Assembly (NCBI GenBank): GCA_022376925.1
Contig: JAIOJX010000027.1
Span: 15,703,471-15,767,470, forward strand
Source: Tragulus kanchil
Taxonomy: Eukaryota; Chordata; Mammalia; Artiodactyla; Tragulidae
DNA: 64,000 nt
Direction: 5' to 3'
Part shown: piece after piece, positions 30,759 through 43,135 of the stretch
Position numbering within the stretch: the first letter of the stretch is position 1
Layout of the letters: the number at the start of each line of letters is the position of its first letter
Notes under the pieces: model-generated
Databases searched by the model: none
What the model saw: the letters and a program-made list of their open reading frames with translations, nothing else
What the model was told of the DNA's origin: nothing
Program-made: the position numbers and the translations under genes

Positions 30759-33700
30759 GTAAGATTATGTTTGAAAATAATCTTATAATTATTTTTCCTG
30801 TTTGTATTATTCAGTCAAACCAGTGAACTTTTTCTTTAAGTTTTTTTTTTTTTTTCCTTTTTTGGCCACTTCTATTGCTCTTTCATTTATTTATCTTTGT
30901 TCTTTGGCCGTGGGCCTCCCATCATAGTGGCCTCTCTCACTCCAGAGCTCCGGCTCAGTAGTTGGACACATTGGTCCAGTCACTCTGCAGCACATGGGAT
31001 CTCCCCAGGCCAGGGATCGCCTCTTTCATTGCAAGGTGGTGTCCTTACCCACTGGACCACCAGGGAAGCCCCCCGATGAACTTTTAATATGAAAAGTAAA
31101 CTGAATTCATTTAATAATAGTTTTCATCTCATACGAATAAGAGATTGTTTACTCTGAGCTTTTGGAGAGTGCATAGGAATTTAGTGATGATGGCCTCCCC
31201 AGCGGTGGGAGGATCTTGTGTGAAACACTTACCCGTGTCAGGAGTATAAAGTGCATGAATCTTTGGAGTCAGCAGTAGCTGTTGTTTCCTCCTGCCCTGG
31301 AAACGGTTCCTCTTTCAGGAGCTCTGTTCACCTGGCTCTGACCCTTTTGTTTATCAAAAAAGAAAGCAGTAAAAAGAATCAATGTTACCTTTGTCGAGTA
31401 TTGTCCTTTAACTAGTTTATTCCATTGGTGCTGTGTCTTTTTCTTTCACCTAGACCATATTGTCCTAACTACTGTAGCTTTATAGTGCTTGTTAAAATCA
31501 GGTGAAGTGAGTCTTCCAAACCTGTTCTTCATTTTTAGAATGCGCCAGCTATTCTAATTCCTTTAGCTTTCCACCTGAGTTTTAGAGTCAGCCTGTGTGT
31601 ATCTGTAGGGAATACTGCCAGGAATTTTAGTGGAACAGCCTTAGACCTGTGGCTTAGTGTGGGGTGTTGAGTACTAGTGAGTTTTATTTGACCTCTTTCA
31701 GCAGCTTTGTAGTTTCCAGCGCACAGACATTACCATTCTACTTTTAAATCTCTTACAGGCTGAATTATGGAAATGGGAGCGAAGAAGAGAAGTGGGAGAA
31801 GCTAGATGCGGAGTTTGATCACTTTGTGGTAGACATGAAACCTTTCGTTCTAAAATTGCCCCATAGGTCAGGTAAGATTATGTTTGAAAATAATCTTATA
31901 ATTATTTTTCCTGTTTGTATTATTCAGTCAAACCAGTGAACTTTTTCTTTAAGTTTTTTTTTTTTTTTCCTTTTTTGGCCACTTCTATTGCTCTTTCATT
32001 TATTTATCTTTGTTCTTTGGCCGTGGGCCTCCCATCATAGTGGCCTCTCTCACTCCAGAGCTCCGGCTCAGTAGTTGGACACATTGGTCCAGTCACTCTG
32101 CAGCACATGGGATCTCCCCAGGCCAGGGATCGCCTCTTTCATTGCAAGGTGGTGTCCTTACCCACTGGACCACCAGGGAAGCCCCCCGATGAACTTTTAA
32201 TATGAAAAGTAAACTGAATTCATTTAATAATAGTTTTCATCTCATACGAATAAGAGATTGTTTACTCTGAGCTTTTGGAGAGTGCATAGGAATTTAGTGA
32301 TGATGGCCTCCCCAGCGGTGGGAGGATCTTGTGTGAAACACTTACCCGTGTCAGGAGTATAAAGTGCATGAATCTTTGGAGTCAGCAGTAGCTGTTGTTT
32401 CCTCCTGCCCTGGAAACGGTTCCTCTTTCAGGAGCTCTGTTCACCTGGCTCTGACCCTTTTGTTTATCAAAGCAGAAAAGAATCTGTTAGTCTTACCTGC
32501 TTATTGGCTGACTGAGTAAAATCAAGTGTGAATGAGTTTTTGTTGGCTATCTTGTCTGCAGTTCCTAACCTGTTACTGTTTTTTTTTTTTTTTTTTTTTT
32601 AAGATTTATTTATTTATTTTATTTTGGGTGGGAGTCGGGTTGGGGAGGGAGGGGAGCGGGCGGGCCACTTCTATTGGTCTTTCATTTCTCTATTTTCATC
32701 CGTCTTTGTTCTTTGGCTCCTGTGGACCTCCCATCGCGGTGGCGTCTGTCGTCGCAGAGCCCCGTCTCTGGGCGCATGCGCTCCAGAGCTCCGGCTTGGT
32801 AACTGGACACATCAGTCCAGCCGCTCCGCGGCACGTGGGATCTTCCCAGGCCAGGGATCGAACCAGCACCCCTTGCACTGCAAGGTGGTGTCCTTACCCA
32901 CTGGACCACCAGGGGAAACCCACCTGTTACTGTTTGAGAGTCTTTGTCTCTAGTCAAAGATTTTCAGATAATTTAAGGTTTATCAGAGAGCAGTTGAAGA
33001 GAGTGTGAGGAGTTAGGAAGATTGTCTGAGTCATGGTAGGCGTCAGGCTGGCTGTAATGGTGAGTCTGATTTGGGAGCTTTGCGTGGAGAGTTAGGAGTG
33101 GGGCCGTGAGACTGGCTTTTACCTAAGGTTTGTCCAAGTTTCCTATCTTGCTGAGGTGCCTTAGTGAACTCTGCATTCAAAATGAGGAGCCACGTCAACA
33201 CTAGATCTTTACATCAGGAAAGAAGGAGTCTTTCCCTTTATTAGGAAACTTAGGAGTCTGAGTCCACATTCTGTGGTCATCCATCGTCCAGGCAGGGCCT
33301 GCGGCCCTCTGAGTCCCGGGCCTGCGCTTGGTCTTCCTCTGGCCTCTTGCCTTGTTGGACGGTAACCTCTTCTTTCTTCCTCTGCTGCTCTTAAAATGAG
33401 TATTTCCTGTCCCGTGGCTTATTCACAATTTAATGATATTTTTATATTGCGTTCTCTTCTAACACCCCCTGCCTTTTCTTCCTACTTGTGTTAGATTTGC
33501 TGATTAGGGTAAATGTGTATTAAAATCTCATTATAAATGTACTTCAAATCAAACTATCCTCACTTTTCATCTTTCTGTAAAAAGGGATTTGGGGTATATA
33601 GAACTGGATTAATTGTGATCTTTGGTTCATGACTCATTGCGGGTATTGGTACATGCCAGGCACTCTTTTATGCCATTAATTCATAATGAATGCTCAGCAA

Positions 33701-36700
33701 CTCAGATCCCAGTCAAGACCTGACCATTGATAATAACTTCAATCTCATTATAGCTAAATTCTACTTTTGATAATGGTTTTCCCCCATTATATTAAGTAGA
33801 GGATTTTTTTCAGTAGCCAAATTGTTGTACTAAGCTCTGTTCATTTGAATATATTAATACATTTCAGTCTGCTGCAGAACACATAGAAATACATAGTTTG
33901 AGAAACCATTTACTTAAGTTGGTCAGTTTTACTTTGTATTTCCTTTTTGCACAAAGTATGCCTGATATTTTAAGAAGTTTCTTTTGTGATTATATAATTT
34001 TCAAAGCTAAAAATACAGAGTTGTTTAGAGACTACTCTAGTACCTGGAGTGATAAATCCAGCATAAGCAAAGTGGTAAATCAACCCTGGGGATTTTTGTG
34101 GGTAAAACAATAAATGAGTACGACCTTGAGAGACTAAGAGATTAAAGCAGATTTGTGATTTGTGTTAGATATATAATCCTTGAATTGAGTTAGACAGAGA
34201 AAAGATTAATGTTGAAATAGTCTTTGTGAGACCTCAAAACAACTCTGTGTCGTACTAAGATAAGCTGGTCAGTAGGTTATTATATGTGGATTAAGCTGTG
34301 CTGCATTTTTTAAAAAAAATTTGGCCTTTTTTTATTGGTTTTTTATTTATTTATTTTCAGCCATCTTTATTCTTTGGCTTGTGTGGGCCTCCCATTGCAG
34401 TGGCCTCTCTCGTTGCAGAGCACCGGCTCTGGGCACGTGAGCTCCAGAGCGCTGGCTCATAATTGGACACACCGGTTCAGCTGCTCGCGGCATGTGGGAT
34501 CTTCCCGGGTCAGGGATCGAGCCGGTGCCCCTTGCACTGCACTCTCTACCCTGTGAACCACCAGGGAAGCCCTGTGCTGCATTTTTTGGTAGTTTTTAAA
34601 GGGATGATTATTTTTCTAAATTATTTTTCTAAGTGTGTAACCCTCAATTACTTTCAGAAAGGTTAAAAGAAAATCCTAAGTAAATCATCCACCAATCCCT
34701 AAAAATTATCAGCTTTATTAAATAAATTATCAGATTCAAGTTTAGATTAAGTTTAAAATGCTTAAGTAAATAAGATTGCATGTCTCTCTCTTGCAGTTTG
34801 TGCAATTAAAATTATGGAAAGATTTTTCAGCACAACTAAAGTTATTTTAGAGATGGTCTTACAGCAGCACTTTTGTCTTAGATTTATTTGATGGTAATCC
34901 TGGGACTATGACTAATGGACTGATAAAGTTAAACTCTAGACGAGGAGTGGCAGACTGCAGCCCCTCGGCCGTATCTGCTGCCTTTCCTGTGACGTTTTAC
35001 TGGAAAGCATCTGTCCCCCCCGGGTGACGAGTGGGGCGCCGGGTCACGTGGCCCGCGAGACCGGAAGCGCTCACTGTCCGGCGCTCCACGGGAGGCCCGC
35101 CAGCCCCTCTAGACGAGAGAAGACGCTTTGTGATCTGTGTTGGGATGTCCTGTTTTCTGAAACACGAAGTCTGATGGCTCCTGTGTGTGTCTAGAGCGGC
35201 AGAGGTGCGCCCTTTGGATCAGAAAGCTGTGCGAGCCGTCGGGCACCGGCGCCGGCGTCGCGGGCAGGAAGAACCGCAACCTGTACGCGAAGCTCCTGCT
35301 GCACATGCTCCGGCGCGGGACGCTCGAGGGCCCGTTCACCCAGCGCCCCGAGCCGGGCCCCCTCAGAGCCCTGCCCTCCTACATGGTAGGCAGCCGTGGG
35401 GCCCACAGACAGGGTGCTGTGTGTCTCTGGAAGGGTCAGTGTGTCATCCTGTCTGGGAACAGTCGTTTATTAAGTTACAGGTCCTGGATAAAGGGTAGCT
35501 GAAACTATGTTTTTGCCCCTTGATACAGTTTTTTCCACCTTGATTGGGAATTAGATATTGGACTCTAAGGGGACTACACTTAATTGATCTAGTCACCCTA
35601 CAGTATTATACAGTATTTCTTTAAAAAATTAAAGTTGAAATGTCAAACCTTAGTTTCCCACTGATTTTCATTGGGAGTACATTAATTTTCACTGGATTAC
35701 ACTAATAATAATGTATGGATGTCAGTAAATTCTAGCTTCTTAAGCTTTCTGTATGTTAACATGAATTTGAGCAAGCTCCAGGAGATAGTGAAGGACAGGG
35801 GAGCCTGGCGTGCTGCAGGTCATGGGGTCTCAAAGTCAGACACGACTGAAGAACAAATATGTTTTACTTAGTGTATATTAGAGATTGGATTGAATGAGGT
35901 CTAGTGTTCCTTGTAACGATGTAATAAAATGACAGTAATTAGTTGGAGTTTAGAAGTGGTTTCCTGTACTTTGATTTCATTATCAAAATCAGCTTTGTTA
36001 CAGAGGCAGTTGTCATTGTGGTTGGTTGATGAATATTCATTGAATTGGGCCTTGTAACCACGAAATACACCCTGGTTTATGTGGTGGTCGGATGCTTGAG
36101 AAATCTGAGAGGAGTACTGGATGTTGGTGGTTGCTGATAGGTGTATATTTATTTAAAAAACAACCCTGGAAAATTCTTGTGCAGTATATTTTAAGATTCT
36201 GCTCTATTTTATCAGGTAAACCAGAATTCAGTCAAAAAGCATGCTGCACACTTGATAGTAATTTCTGTTATTCATGGCAGAATGCCAGACGTTTTAATGA
36301 GGCTCTGCACTGTCTGGTAAATTCTGGCCATGCATCTTCTTAAGGTCGTAGTCTTTGGAGGAGTGTTACTTGACTTGATAGTTGATGAAGCGTGGAGTGC
36401 TTCATCATTTAAAAAGAAACCGTGTTTGCTTGTCTTGGATAGAGGATCATGGGCCACTCTTCCCTAGAGAGCAGCCCCTGGAGAGTTTTTTGAGTAGGAC
36501 TGGGAAGATGGTGGTAATGCCTTGGGTTTCCTCAGAAGTGGGTGGTGACGCCTGGCTCCCTAGGGAGAAATGAACAGTCGTTTATTAAGTTACAGGTTGT
36601 AAAGGGTAGCTGAAACTATGTTTTGCCCCTTGATACAGTTTTTCCACCTTGATTGGGAATTAGATATTGGACTCTAAGGGGACTACACTTAATTGATCTA

Positions 36701-39630
36701 GTCACCCTACAGTATTATACAGTATTTCTTTAAAAAATTAAAGTTGAAATGTCAAACCTTAGTTTCCCACTGATTTTCATTGGGAGTACATTAATTTTCA
36801 CTGGATTACACTAATAATAATGTATGGATGTCAGTAAATTCTAGCTTCTTAAGCTTTCTGTATGTTAACATGAATTTGAGCAAGCTCCAGGAGATAGTGA
36901 AGGACAGGGGAGCCTGGCGTGCTGCAGGTCATGGGGTCTCAAAGTCAGACACGACTGAAGAACAAATATGTTTTACTTAGTGTATATTAGAGATTGGATT
37001 GAATGAGGTCTAGTGTTCCTTGTAACGATGTAATAAAATGACAGTAATTAGTTGGAGTTTAGAAGTGGTTTCCTGTACTTTGATTTCATTATCAAAATCA
37101 GCTTTGTTACAGAGGCAGTTGTCATTGTGGTTGGTTGATGAATATTCATTGAATTGGGCCTTGTAACCACGAAATACACCCTGGTTTATGTGGTGGTCGG
37201 ATGCTTGAGAAATCTGAGAGGAGTACTGGATGTTGGTGGTTGCTGATAGGTGTATATTTATTTAAAAAACAACCCTGGAAAATTCTTGTGCAGTATATTT
37301 TAAGATTCTGCTCTATTTTATCAGGTAAACCAGAATTCAGTCAAAAAGCATGCTGCACACTTGATAGTAATTTCTGTTATTCATGGCAGAATGCCAGACG
37401 TTTTAATGAGGCTCTGCACTGTCTGGTAAATTCTGGCCATGCATCTTCTTAAGGTCGTAGTCTTTGGAGGAGTGTTACTTGACTTGATAGTTGATGAAGC
37501 GTGGAGTGCTTCATCATTTAAAAAGAAACCGTGTTTGCTTGTCTTGGATAGAGGATCATGGGCCACTCTTCCCTAGAGAGCAGCCCCTGGAGAGTTTTTT
37601 GAGTAGGACTGGGAAGATGGTGGTAATGCACACTTAATGTGGAGTTTTCCTCAGAAGTGGGTGGTGACGCCTGGCTCCCTAGGGAGAAATGAACGGGCTG
37701 CTGGCCGCCTTACTGACTGAAGGTGGAATGTTTTCTGAAACACATTCAGATGTTGATACATGACACACACAAGTGTGTGGTATCATGTTTTCCCATTCAT
37801 ACTCATTTTATGAGATCACAGGAAAGGGCTTTATTTTATAAATAATAATAATGTAAAAGCCTAAAGACCTTCTGTCTTGGATTTTTTGGCTAGGTTTTGG
37901 CACGGCCAGAACTCTAGTTCTTCAGCTCTGTTATTCCTAGTGATGAACAGATTCCTAATTTTTATTGATTTTGGTTTCTCTGCCTACTGATTCGTGTGTG
38001 TGTATGTGCGTGTGTGTGCACGCAGAGTAGTTAGTGATCACAGAAAGAAGTAGGAGAGCACAGAATTTATGAAGACCTTTTCATGTATCTTTTCATAAAG
38101 CTAATATTCCTTTTGTAATATGAATCATTATCATATGTATTTGTCATGTAATTTTATTATTTGTCAAATTGCTTAAACACAAGTGAAATGTGAGCTATTT
38201 ATTTTTATGTATTCTAGTATTTCATTGAATGATACATTTTCATATGTTTTTATGTAAATTTGAGCTGAGTATTTGAAAAGTTGTTACCAAACTCGAAGCT
38301 TGATGGAAATCTTAACTATTTCATTATAGTACATTTTGAAAGAATAATTTTTCTAATTTTTAAAAATCAGTCCATCTATTTTGATGAACCAAATCCAGCA
38401 CCAGCGAAAGGGGACCAGCCCCGACGCGTTACCGGCCTGGGTGACGGGTGAGCTGGGGACCAGCGAGCGCGGACTCGGCGACTCCCGGGAGCTTTCCTCT
38501 GGAGAAGAGCCCTCTTCGCTGCAGTCGCCCCCTGACCTCCGCAGGTACGCTCGAGCTTGGGATCCACATGTGTCTCATCATTCAGCCTGTCTTTGGAGCT
38601 GGTTAATACAGCCCCTGTGTCCTTGTGTGTTTTAATGGTAAATAGTTGGTTTTCTTTGTATTTTTGCTGAAGCTGAGGGCCGTGAAGGAATGTCATGTAG
38701 GTAGGATAACAGGGTTCTTTTCCATTTATTGTGTATAGAGTGTTATGTCACATTTTAAATGCTTCGGGATGTCTAAATATTGATGTTTCTTTCATCATGG
38801 AAAAGGGTGACTGGAGTTTGCATTGTTTGCTTTTCATACAATTCTAAACACAAAAACAAGTGTGTGGTATCATGTTTTCCCATTCATACTCATTTTATGA
38901 GATCACAGGAAAGGGCTTTATTTTATAAATAATAATAATGTAAAAGCCTAAAGACCTTCTGTCTTGGATTTTTTGGCTAGGTTTTGGCACGGCCAGAACT
39001 CTAGTTCTTCAGCTCTGTTATTCCTAGTGATGAACAGATTCCTAATTTTTATTGATTTTGGTTTCTCTGCCTACTGATTCGTGTGTGTGTATGTCGTGTG
39101 TGTGCACGCAGAGTAGATTAGTGATCACAGAAAGAAGTAGGAGAGCACAGAATTTATGAAGACCTTTTCATGTATCTTTTCATAAAGCTAATATTCCTTT
39201 TGTAATATGAATCATTATCATATGTATTTGTCATGTAATTTTATTATTTGTCAAATTGCTTAAACACAAGTGAAATGTGAGCTATTTATTTTTATGTATT
39301 CTAGTATTTCATTGAATGATACATTTTCATATGTTTTTATGTAAATTTGAGCTGAGTATTTGAAAAGTTGTTACCAAACTCGAAGCTTGATGGAAATCTT
39401 AACTATTTCATTATAGTACATTTTGAAAGAATAATTTTTCTAATTTTTAAAAATCAGTCCATCTATTTTGATGAACCAAATCCAGCACCAGCGAAAGGGA
39501 CCAGCCCCGACGCGTTACCGGCCTGGGTGACGGGTGAGCTGGGGACCAGCGAGCGCGGACTCGGCGACTCCCGGGAGCTTTCCTCTGGAGAAGAGCCCTC
39601 TTCGCTGCAGTCGCCCCCTGACCTCCGCAG
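30645..39630 (+). CDS. CEP112: CEP112 (CCDC46), N-terminal coding exons; gene continues beyond window
   Basis: CEP112 is a large centrosomal coiled-coil protein. The first three coding exons are present: start-codon exon (30653 ATG), second exon 35195-35385, and third exon, intact copy 39458-39630. Phases 1 and 0 join correctly and read M-E-M-G-S-E-E-E-K-W-E-K-L-D... then R-Q-R-C-A-L-W-I-R-K-L-C-E-P-S-G-T... then S-I-Y-F-D-E-P-N-P-A-P-A-K-G..., the conserved N-terminal region of CEP112 before its coiled coils. Together they give about 156 residues of a protein of roughly 950. No later CEP112 exon was recognised between 39.6 and 64 kb, so this is probably a long intron. The gene order after APOH and the same-strand orientation match other mammals. 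Confidence 0.93.
30838..31074 (-). repeat. tRNA-Glu-derived SINE in CEP112 intron
   Basis: Minus strand: 'ggcttccctggtggtccag' head to 'caatagaagtggccaaaaaa' tail, slightly shortened in the middle. Repeated at 31951-32187. Confidence 0.85.
31759..31871 (+). pseudogene. CEP112: CEP112 coding exon 1, copy B (one-base deletion)
   Basis: Same as 30645-30758 except that 'gggaagcg' reads 'gggagcg'. One missing A shifts the frame after M-E-M-G and creates an early TAG. Splice sites are intact, so an automatic gene model could select this copy and truncate the protein. The error is likely technical. Confidence 0.9.
31951..32187 (-). repeat. tRNA-Glu-derived SINE, duplicate copy
   Basis: Repeat of 30838-31074 by D9. 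Confidence 0.85.
32577..32922 (-). repeat. tRNA-Glu-derived SINE, long form
   Basis: Full-length long form on the minus strand, with a 21-base T run (A tail), TTTATTTATT, the 'gggtgggagtcgggttgggg' extension and 'gcgcatgcgc'. Confidence 0.9.
32923..34317. other. CEP112 intron sequence
   Basis: AT-rich, apparently unique sequence. No exon or confidently named repeat seen. Confidence 0.5.
34318..34574 (-). repeat. tRNA-Glu-derived SINE, short form
   Basis: 'gggcttccctggtggttcac' head (minus strand), 'gatccctgacccgggaagat', 'gatcccacatgccgcgagc' and an A-rich tail. Confidence 0.87.
35195..35385 (+). CDS. CEP112: CEP112 coding exon 2
   Basis: 191 bases between 'tgtgtctag' and 'gtaggc' encode E-R-Q-R-C-A-L-W-I-R-K-L-C-E-P-S-G-T-G-A through K-N-R-N-L-Y-A-K-L-L-L-H-M-L-R-R to L-P-S-Y-M. 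Single copy and open. It is unusually GC-rich (many GGC/CGC codons) compared with the AT-rich introns around it. It enters in phase 1 and leaves in phase 0. Confidence 0.94.
35457..37690. repeat. Tandem duplication D10 (unit 1.11 kb)
   Basis: 35457-36571 is repeated as 36572-37690 (offset 1115 then 1109), starting 'gaacagtcgtttattaag'; indels are confined to the first 70 bases of copy B plus one small difference near 37630. It includes Bov-A fragments at 35770-35856 and 36879-36965. No exon inside. Confidence 0.95.
38371..38544 (+). pseudogene. CEP112: CEP112 coding exon 3, copy A (one-base insertion)
   Basis: Acceptor 'taaaaatcag', donor gtacgc. 174 bases, one more than the intact copy: 'cgaaaggggacc' has an extra G, which shifts the frame after P-A-K-G. 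Splice sites are usable, so this copy would truncate a predicted protein. Confidence 0.9.
39458..39630 (+). CDS. CEP112: CEP112 coding exon 3, copy B (intact)
   Basis: 173 bases encode S-I-Y-F-D-E-P-N-P-A-P-A-K-G-T-S-P-D-A-L through P-A-W-V-T-G-E-L to L-Q-S-P-P-D-L-R, ending two bases into a codon at a GT donor. It follows coding exon 2 in phase 0. This is the copy to use. Confidence 0.93.
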
Positions 39631-39739
39631 GTACGCTCGAGCTTGGGATCCACATGTGTCTCATCATTCAGCCTGTCTTTGGAGCTGGTTAATACAGCCC
39701 CTGTGTCCTTGTGTGTTTTAATGGTAAATAGTTGGTTTT

Positions 39740-41984
39740 CTTTGTATTTTTGCTGAAGCTGAGGGCCGTGAAGGAATGTCATGTAGGTAGGATAACAGGG
39801 TTCTTTTCCATTTATTGTGTATAGAGTGTTATGTCACATTTTAAATGCTTCGGGATGTCTAAATATTGATGTTTCTTTCATCATGGAAAAGGGTGACTGG
39901 AGTCTTCGGTGCAGTCCTCTCGTTTCCTCTGTGACAAACATGAGTCCAGAATATTTCAGTGACGTCAACAACATACAGTGTCTTCCATATCCACCTTGAA
40001 GCTTAATGCTTGAATTTCTCTTCTTTTCTCCCCTCATCAAACAAGAATTGTTTTAATAGAATAATGAATGCAAACACAAACCCCATTAAAACTGTGCTTT
40101 CTTTTTTATATACATTTTTATTTTTTTATACTTTTACAGAGTTTTATTGTTTACAGATATGTGTGTTCCCAGATTAGTGATATCTTAGTAGATACTAAGC
40201 TTAAATAGGATTTCTAGAACAAATAAAAGTGAACTTCTGAGTTTTAAGTACACAATAAAACAGTTACTGTTGTAGTGTAACTTTTGGCCTTTAGGATGGA
40301 TAGATTTAAAATGGACTTTTATCAAATTTTCGGTTTTACCTTTGGCACAGTTCCCTGACGTGTTAACATACTGGAGGGAGTCAGCTGATGTGCGTCATGG
40401 TTCATACTTGGTTCCTCATTGTTCTCTGGGTAGTTTTAGTTTTTGGAACTTGAGTAGGTTAACAATGTGATCGTTCTTTTCTACTGTAATTTTTTTGCTC
40501 TGTTCCTTAAAAGATACAGAAATCTTATTAGTAATTTGAAGCGTCTTCATAGTTGATGTAGTCTGGTTATGTTTTTCATACCTCAGGTATAATGGAAAAG
40601 AATAGGCAAACATAAAGTGAGAGATCCAGTCCATGGGAAATTTTGTCATTAGAAAGAGGAAACAAGTTAATTTGGAGAGGCAGAACAGGAAGAGGTGATA
40701 TAATTAGGACGCGTTTCAGAATAATGAAAAGGAAGGAACAGATGAATCCATGGCAGGTGGTGTGAAAAACTGATTTCCAACTTCCTGGAGATTTAGAGTA
40801 GGACCCAGGGCCGGAAGTGCACTTGGGACCTCCAGGGAATCCTGCTGAACGGGACTTTCTCTTTGTATTTTTGCTGAAGCTGAGGGCCGTGAAGGAATGT
40901 CATGTAGGTAGGATAACAGGGTTCTTTTCCATTTATTGTGTATAGAGTGTTATGTCACATTTTAAATGCTTCGGGATGTCTAAATATTGATGTTTCTTTC
41001 ATCATGGAAAAGGGTGACTGGAGTCTTCGGTGCAGTCCTCTCGTTTCCTCTGTGACAAACATGAGTCCAGAATATTTCAGTGACGTCAACAACATACAGT
41101 GTCTTCCATATCCACCTTGAAGCTTAATGCTTGAATTTCTCTTCTTTTCTCCCCTCATCAAACAAGAATTGTTTTAATAGAATAATGAATGCAAACACAA
41201 ACCCCATTAAAACTGTGCTTTCTTTTTTATATACATTTTTATTTTTTTATACTTTTACAGAGTTTTATTGTTTACAGATATGTGTGTTCCCAGATTAGTG
41301 ATATCTTAGTAGATACTAAGCTTAAATAGGATTTCTAGAACAAATAAAAGTGAACTTCTGAGTTTTAAGTACACAATAAAACAGTTACTGTTGTAGTGTA
41401 ACTTTTGGCCTTTAGGATGGATAGATTTAAAATGGACTTTTATCAAATTTTCGGTTTTACCTTTGGCACAGTTCCCTGACGTGTTAACATACTGGAGGGA
41501 GTCAGCTGATGTGCGTCATGGTTCATACTTGGTTCCTCATTGTTCTCTGGGTAGTTTTAGTTTTTGGAACTTGAGTAGGTTAACAATGTGATCGTTCTTT
41601 TCTACTGTAATTTTTTTGCTCTGTTCCTTAAAAGATACAGAAATCTTATTAGTAATTTGAAGCGTCTTCATAGTTGATGTAGTCTGGTTATGTTTTTCAT
41701 ACCTCAGGTATAATGGAAAAGAATAGGCAAACATAAAGTGAGAGATCCAGTCCATGGGAAATTTTGTCATTAGAAAGAGGAAACAAGTTAATTTGGAGAG
41801 GCAGAACAGGAAGAGGTGATATAATTAGGACGCGTTTCAGAATAATGAAAAGGAAGGAACAGATGAATCCATGGCAGGTGGTGTGAAAAACTGATTTCCA
41901 ACTTCCTGGAGATTTAGAGTAGGACCCAGGGCCGGAAGTGCACTTGGGACCTCCAGGGAATCCTGCTGAACGGGACTTTCTCTC
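39740..41984. repeat. Tandem duplication D12 (unit 1.12 kb), overlapping D11
   Basis: 39740-40860 is repeated as 40861-41984 (offset 1121). Because it overlaps D11, the text 'ctttgtatttttgctgaagc' and following 170 bases occur three times (38655, 39740, 40861). No exon seen. Confidence 0.95.
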
Positions 41985-42189
41985 AGAATAGAGGGTCAGG
42001 TTGGAAGAAATATGGTGATAATATTCTTCAGATATTACTCAGTGACTTTTCTGGGTGATAAAACCATGGTAAAATCTCTGTGGTTTTAACAAGTAACTCT
42101 TCTCTTTGTTGCTCACCTCTAATAAAGTGACAGTTTAATGCAGATTACTTGAACGTGAGGCCTCAGTGATCAGTCGGCAGTGAGTAATG

Positions 42190-42520
42190 GAGCAGGCAGG
42201 CGGTTCTTCATTCCTCCTCAGCCCTTGAGATCTCACGGCCTCGGAGAGGCCTTGCCCGACAGCCAGGTCTGGGCGGGTGGCCCGCTCTCCTCCCCCGGGC
42301 CCTCTGAGTCCCTGCTGGGCTCCCGGTGCGCGGCGCCTGGCCTCGGGCTGGACGCTCCCTTCACAGCGCAGGGCCTGTGCTTCTGTCTGCGCTGGGTTCC
42401 AGGGTCTGGCGCTGGGGAGACACCCCGGGGGGCTGCCCGGGTCTCAGGGTTCGGTGCGTGCGCGCGGGAGTGCGGGAGTGAGTGGTTAGGCCACACACTG
42501 AATTTCATCTGTGCAGGCCC
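42190..42520 (+). other. GC-rich intronic segment
   Basis: About 300 bases of high GC with open frames on both strands but no family match. It contains 'gtctggcgctggggagacac', which recalls a MIR-class repeat. I see no splice-bounded exon that I recognise. Confidence 0.35.
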
Positions 42521-42885
42521 CTTTCAGACAGGTGTGCTGAGGACAGAGAGACAGCCCAAGAGGATTTCATAAAAAATATTTAGAAAAACTCGAGGGAAAG
42601 GTAAACTTCAGACGTTAAGCGATGTGTGGATATAGGCTAGAGGTGTCTGTCTGTCTCCCAGCTTCTTGGCTTACTGCTGGTGAGGCTTCAGAGAAAGTGA
42701 GGGAACCGCTTTTCTAGTCAGGGAGAGAATTTCACTAAGGCTAAGGCCAAGTGGGACTATCTTTACTTACATGCTTAATTGAACTTGATCTATTTAAAAT
42801 TTTTACTTTGCATGTATATTACTTAATAGGTATTTGTAATTTTACATACATAAAAGCACTTAAAAATAAAACGAACCTTTCTGAG

Positions 42886-43135
42886 GGCTTCCCTGGTGGT
42901 CCAGTGGGGAAGGACACCGCCCTGCAGTGCAAGGGGCGATCCCTGGCCTGGGAAGATCCCACGTGCCGTGGAGCGGCTGGACCGATGTGTCCAGCTCCCG
43001 AGCTGGAGCTCTGGAGTGCGTGCGCCCAGAGCCGGGGCTCTGCAACGAGAGTCCCCTGCGCTGGGAGGTCCACACAGGCCAAAGAACAAAGATAACGAAA
43101 TGAAAGATCAATAAAAGTGGCCAAAAAAACCTGCA
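42886..43135 (+). repeat. tRNA-Glu-derived SINE
   Basis: 'gggcttccctggtggtccag' to 'aataaaagtggccaaaaaaa'. Its B box is shortened. Duplicate at 43999-44250. Confidence 0.87.

Larger units (their letters stand above)
30243..32475. repeat. Tandem duplication D9 (unit about 1.11 kb)
   Basis: 30243-31384 is repeated from 31385. The offset drops from 1142 to 1113 after a 29-base gap near the start of copy B. It duplicates the CEP112 start-codon exon and a SINE. Confidence 0.95.
37769..39905. repeat. Tandem duplication D11 (unit 1.09 kb)
   Basis: 37769-38820 is repeated as 38857-39905 (offset 1087-1088), starting 'acaagtgtgtggtatcatg'. It duplicates CEP112 coding exon 3 and a short GT repeat near 38000 and 39085. 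Confidence 0.95.
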
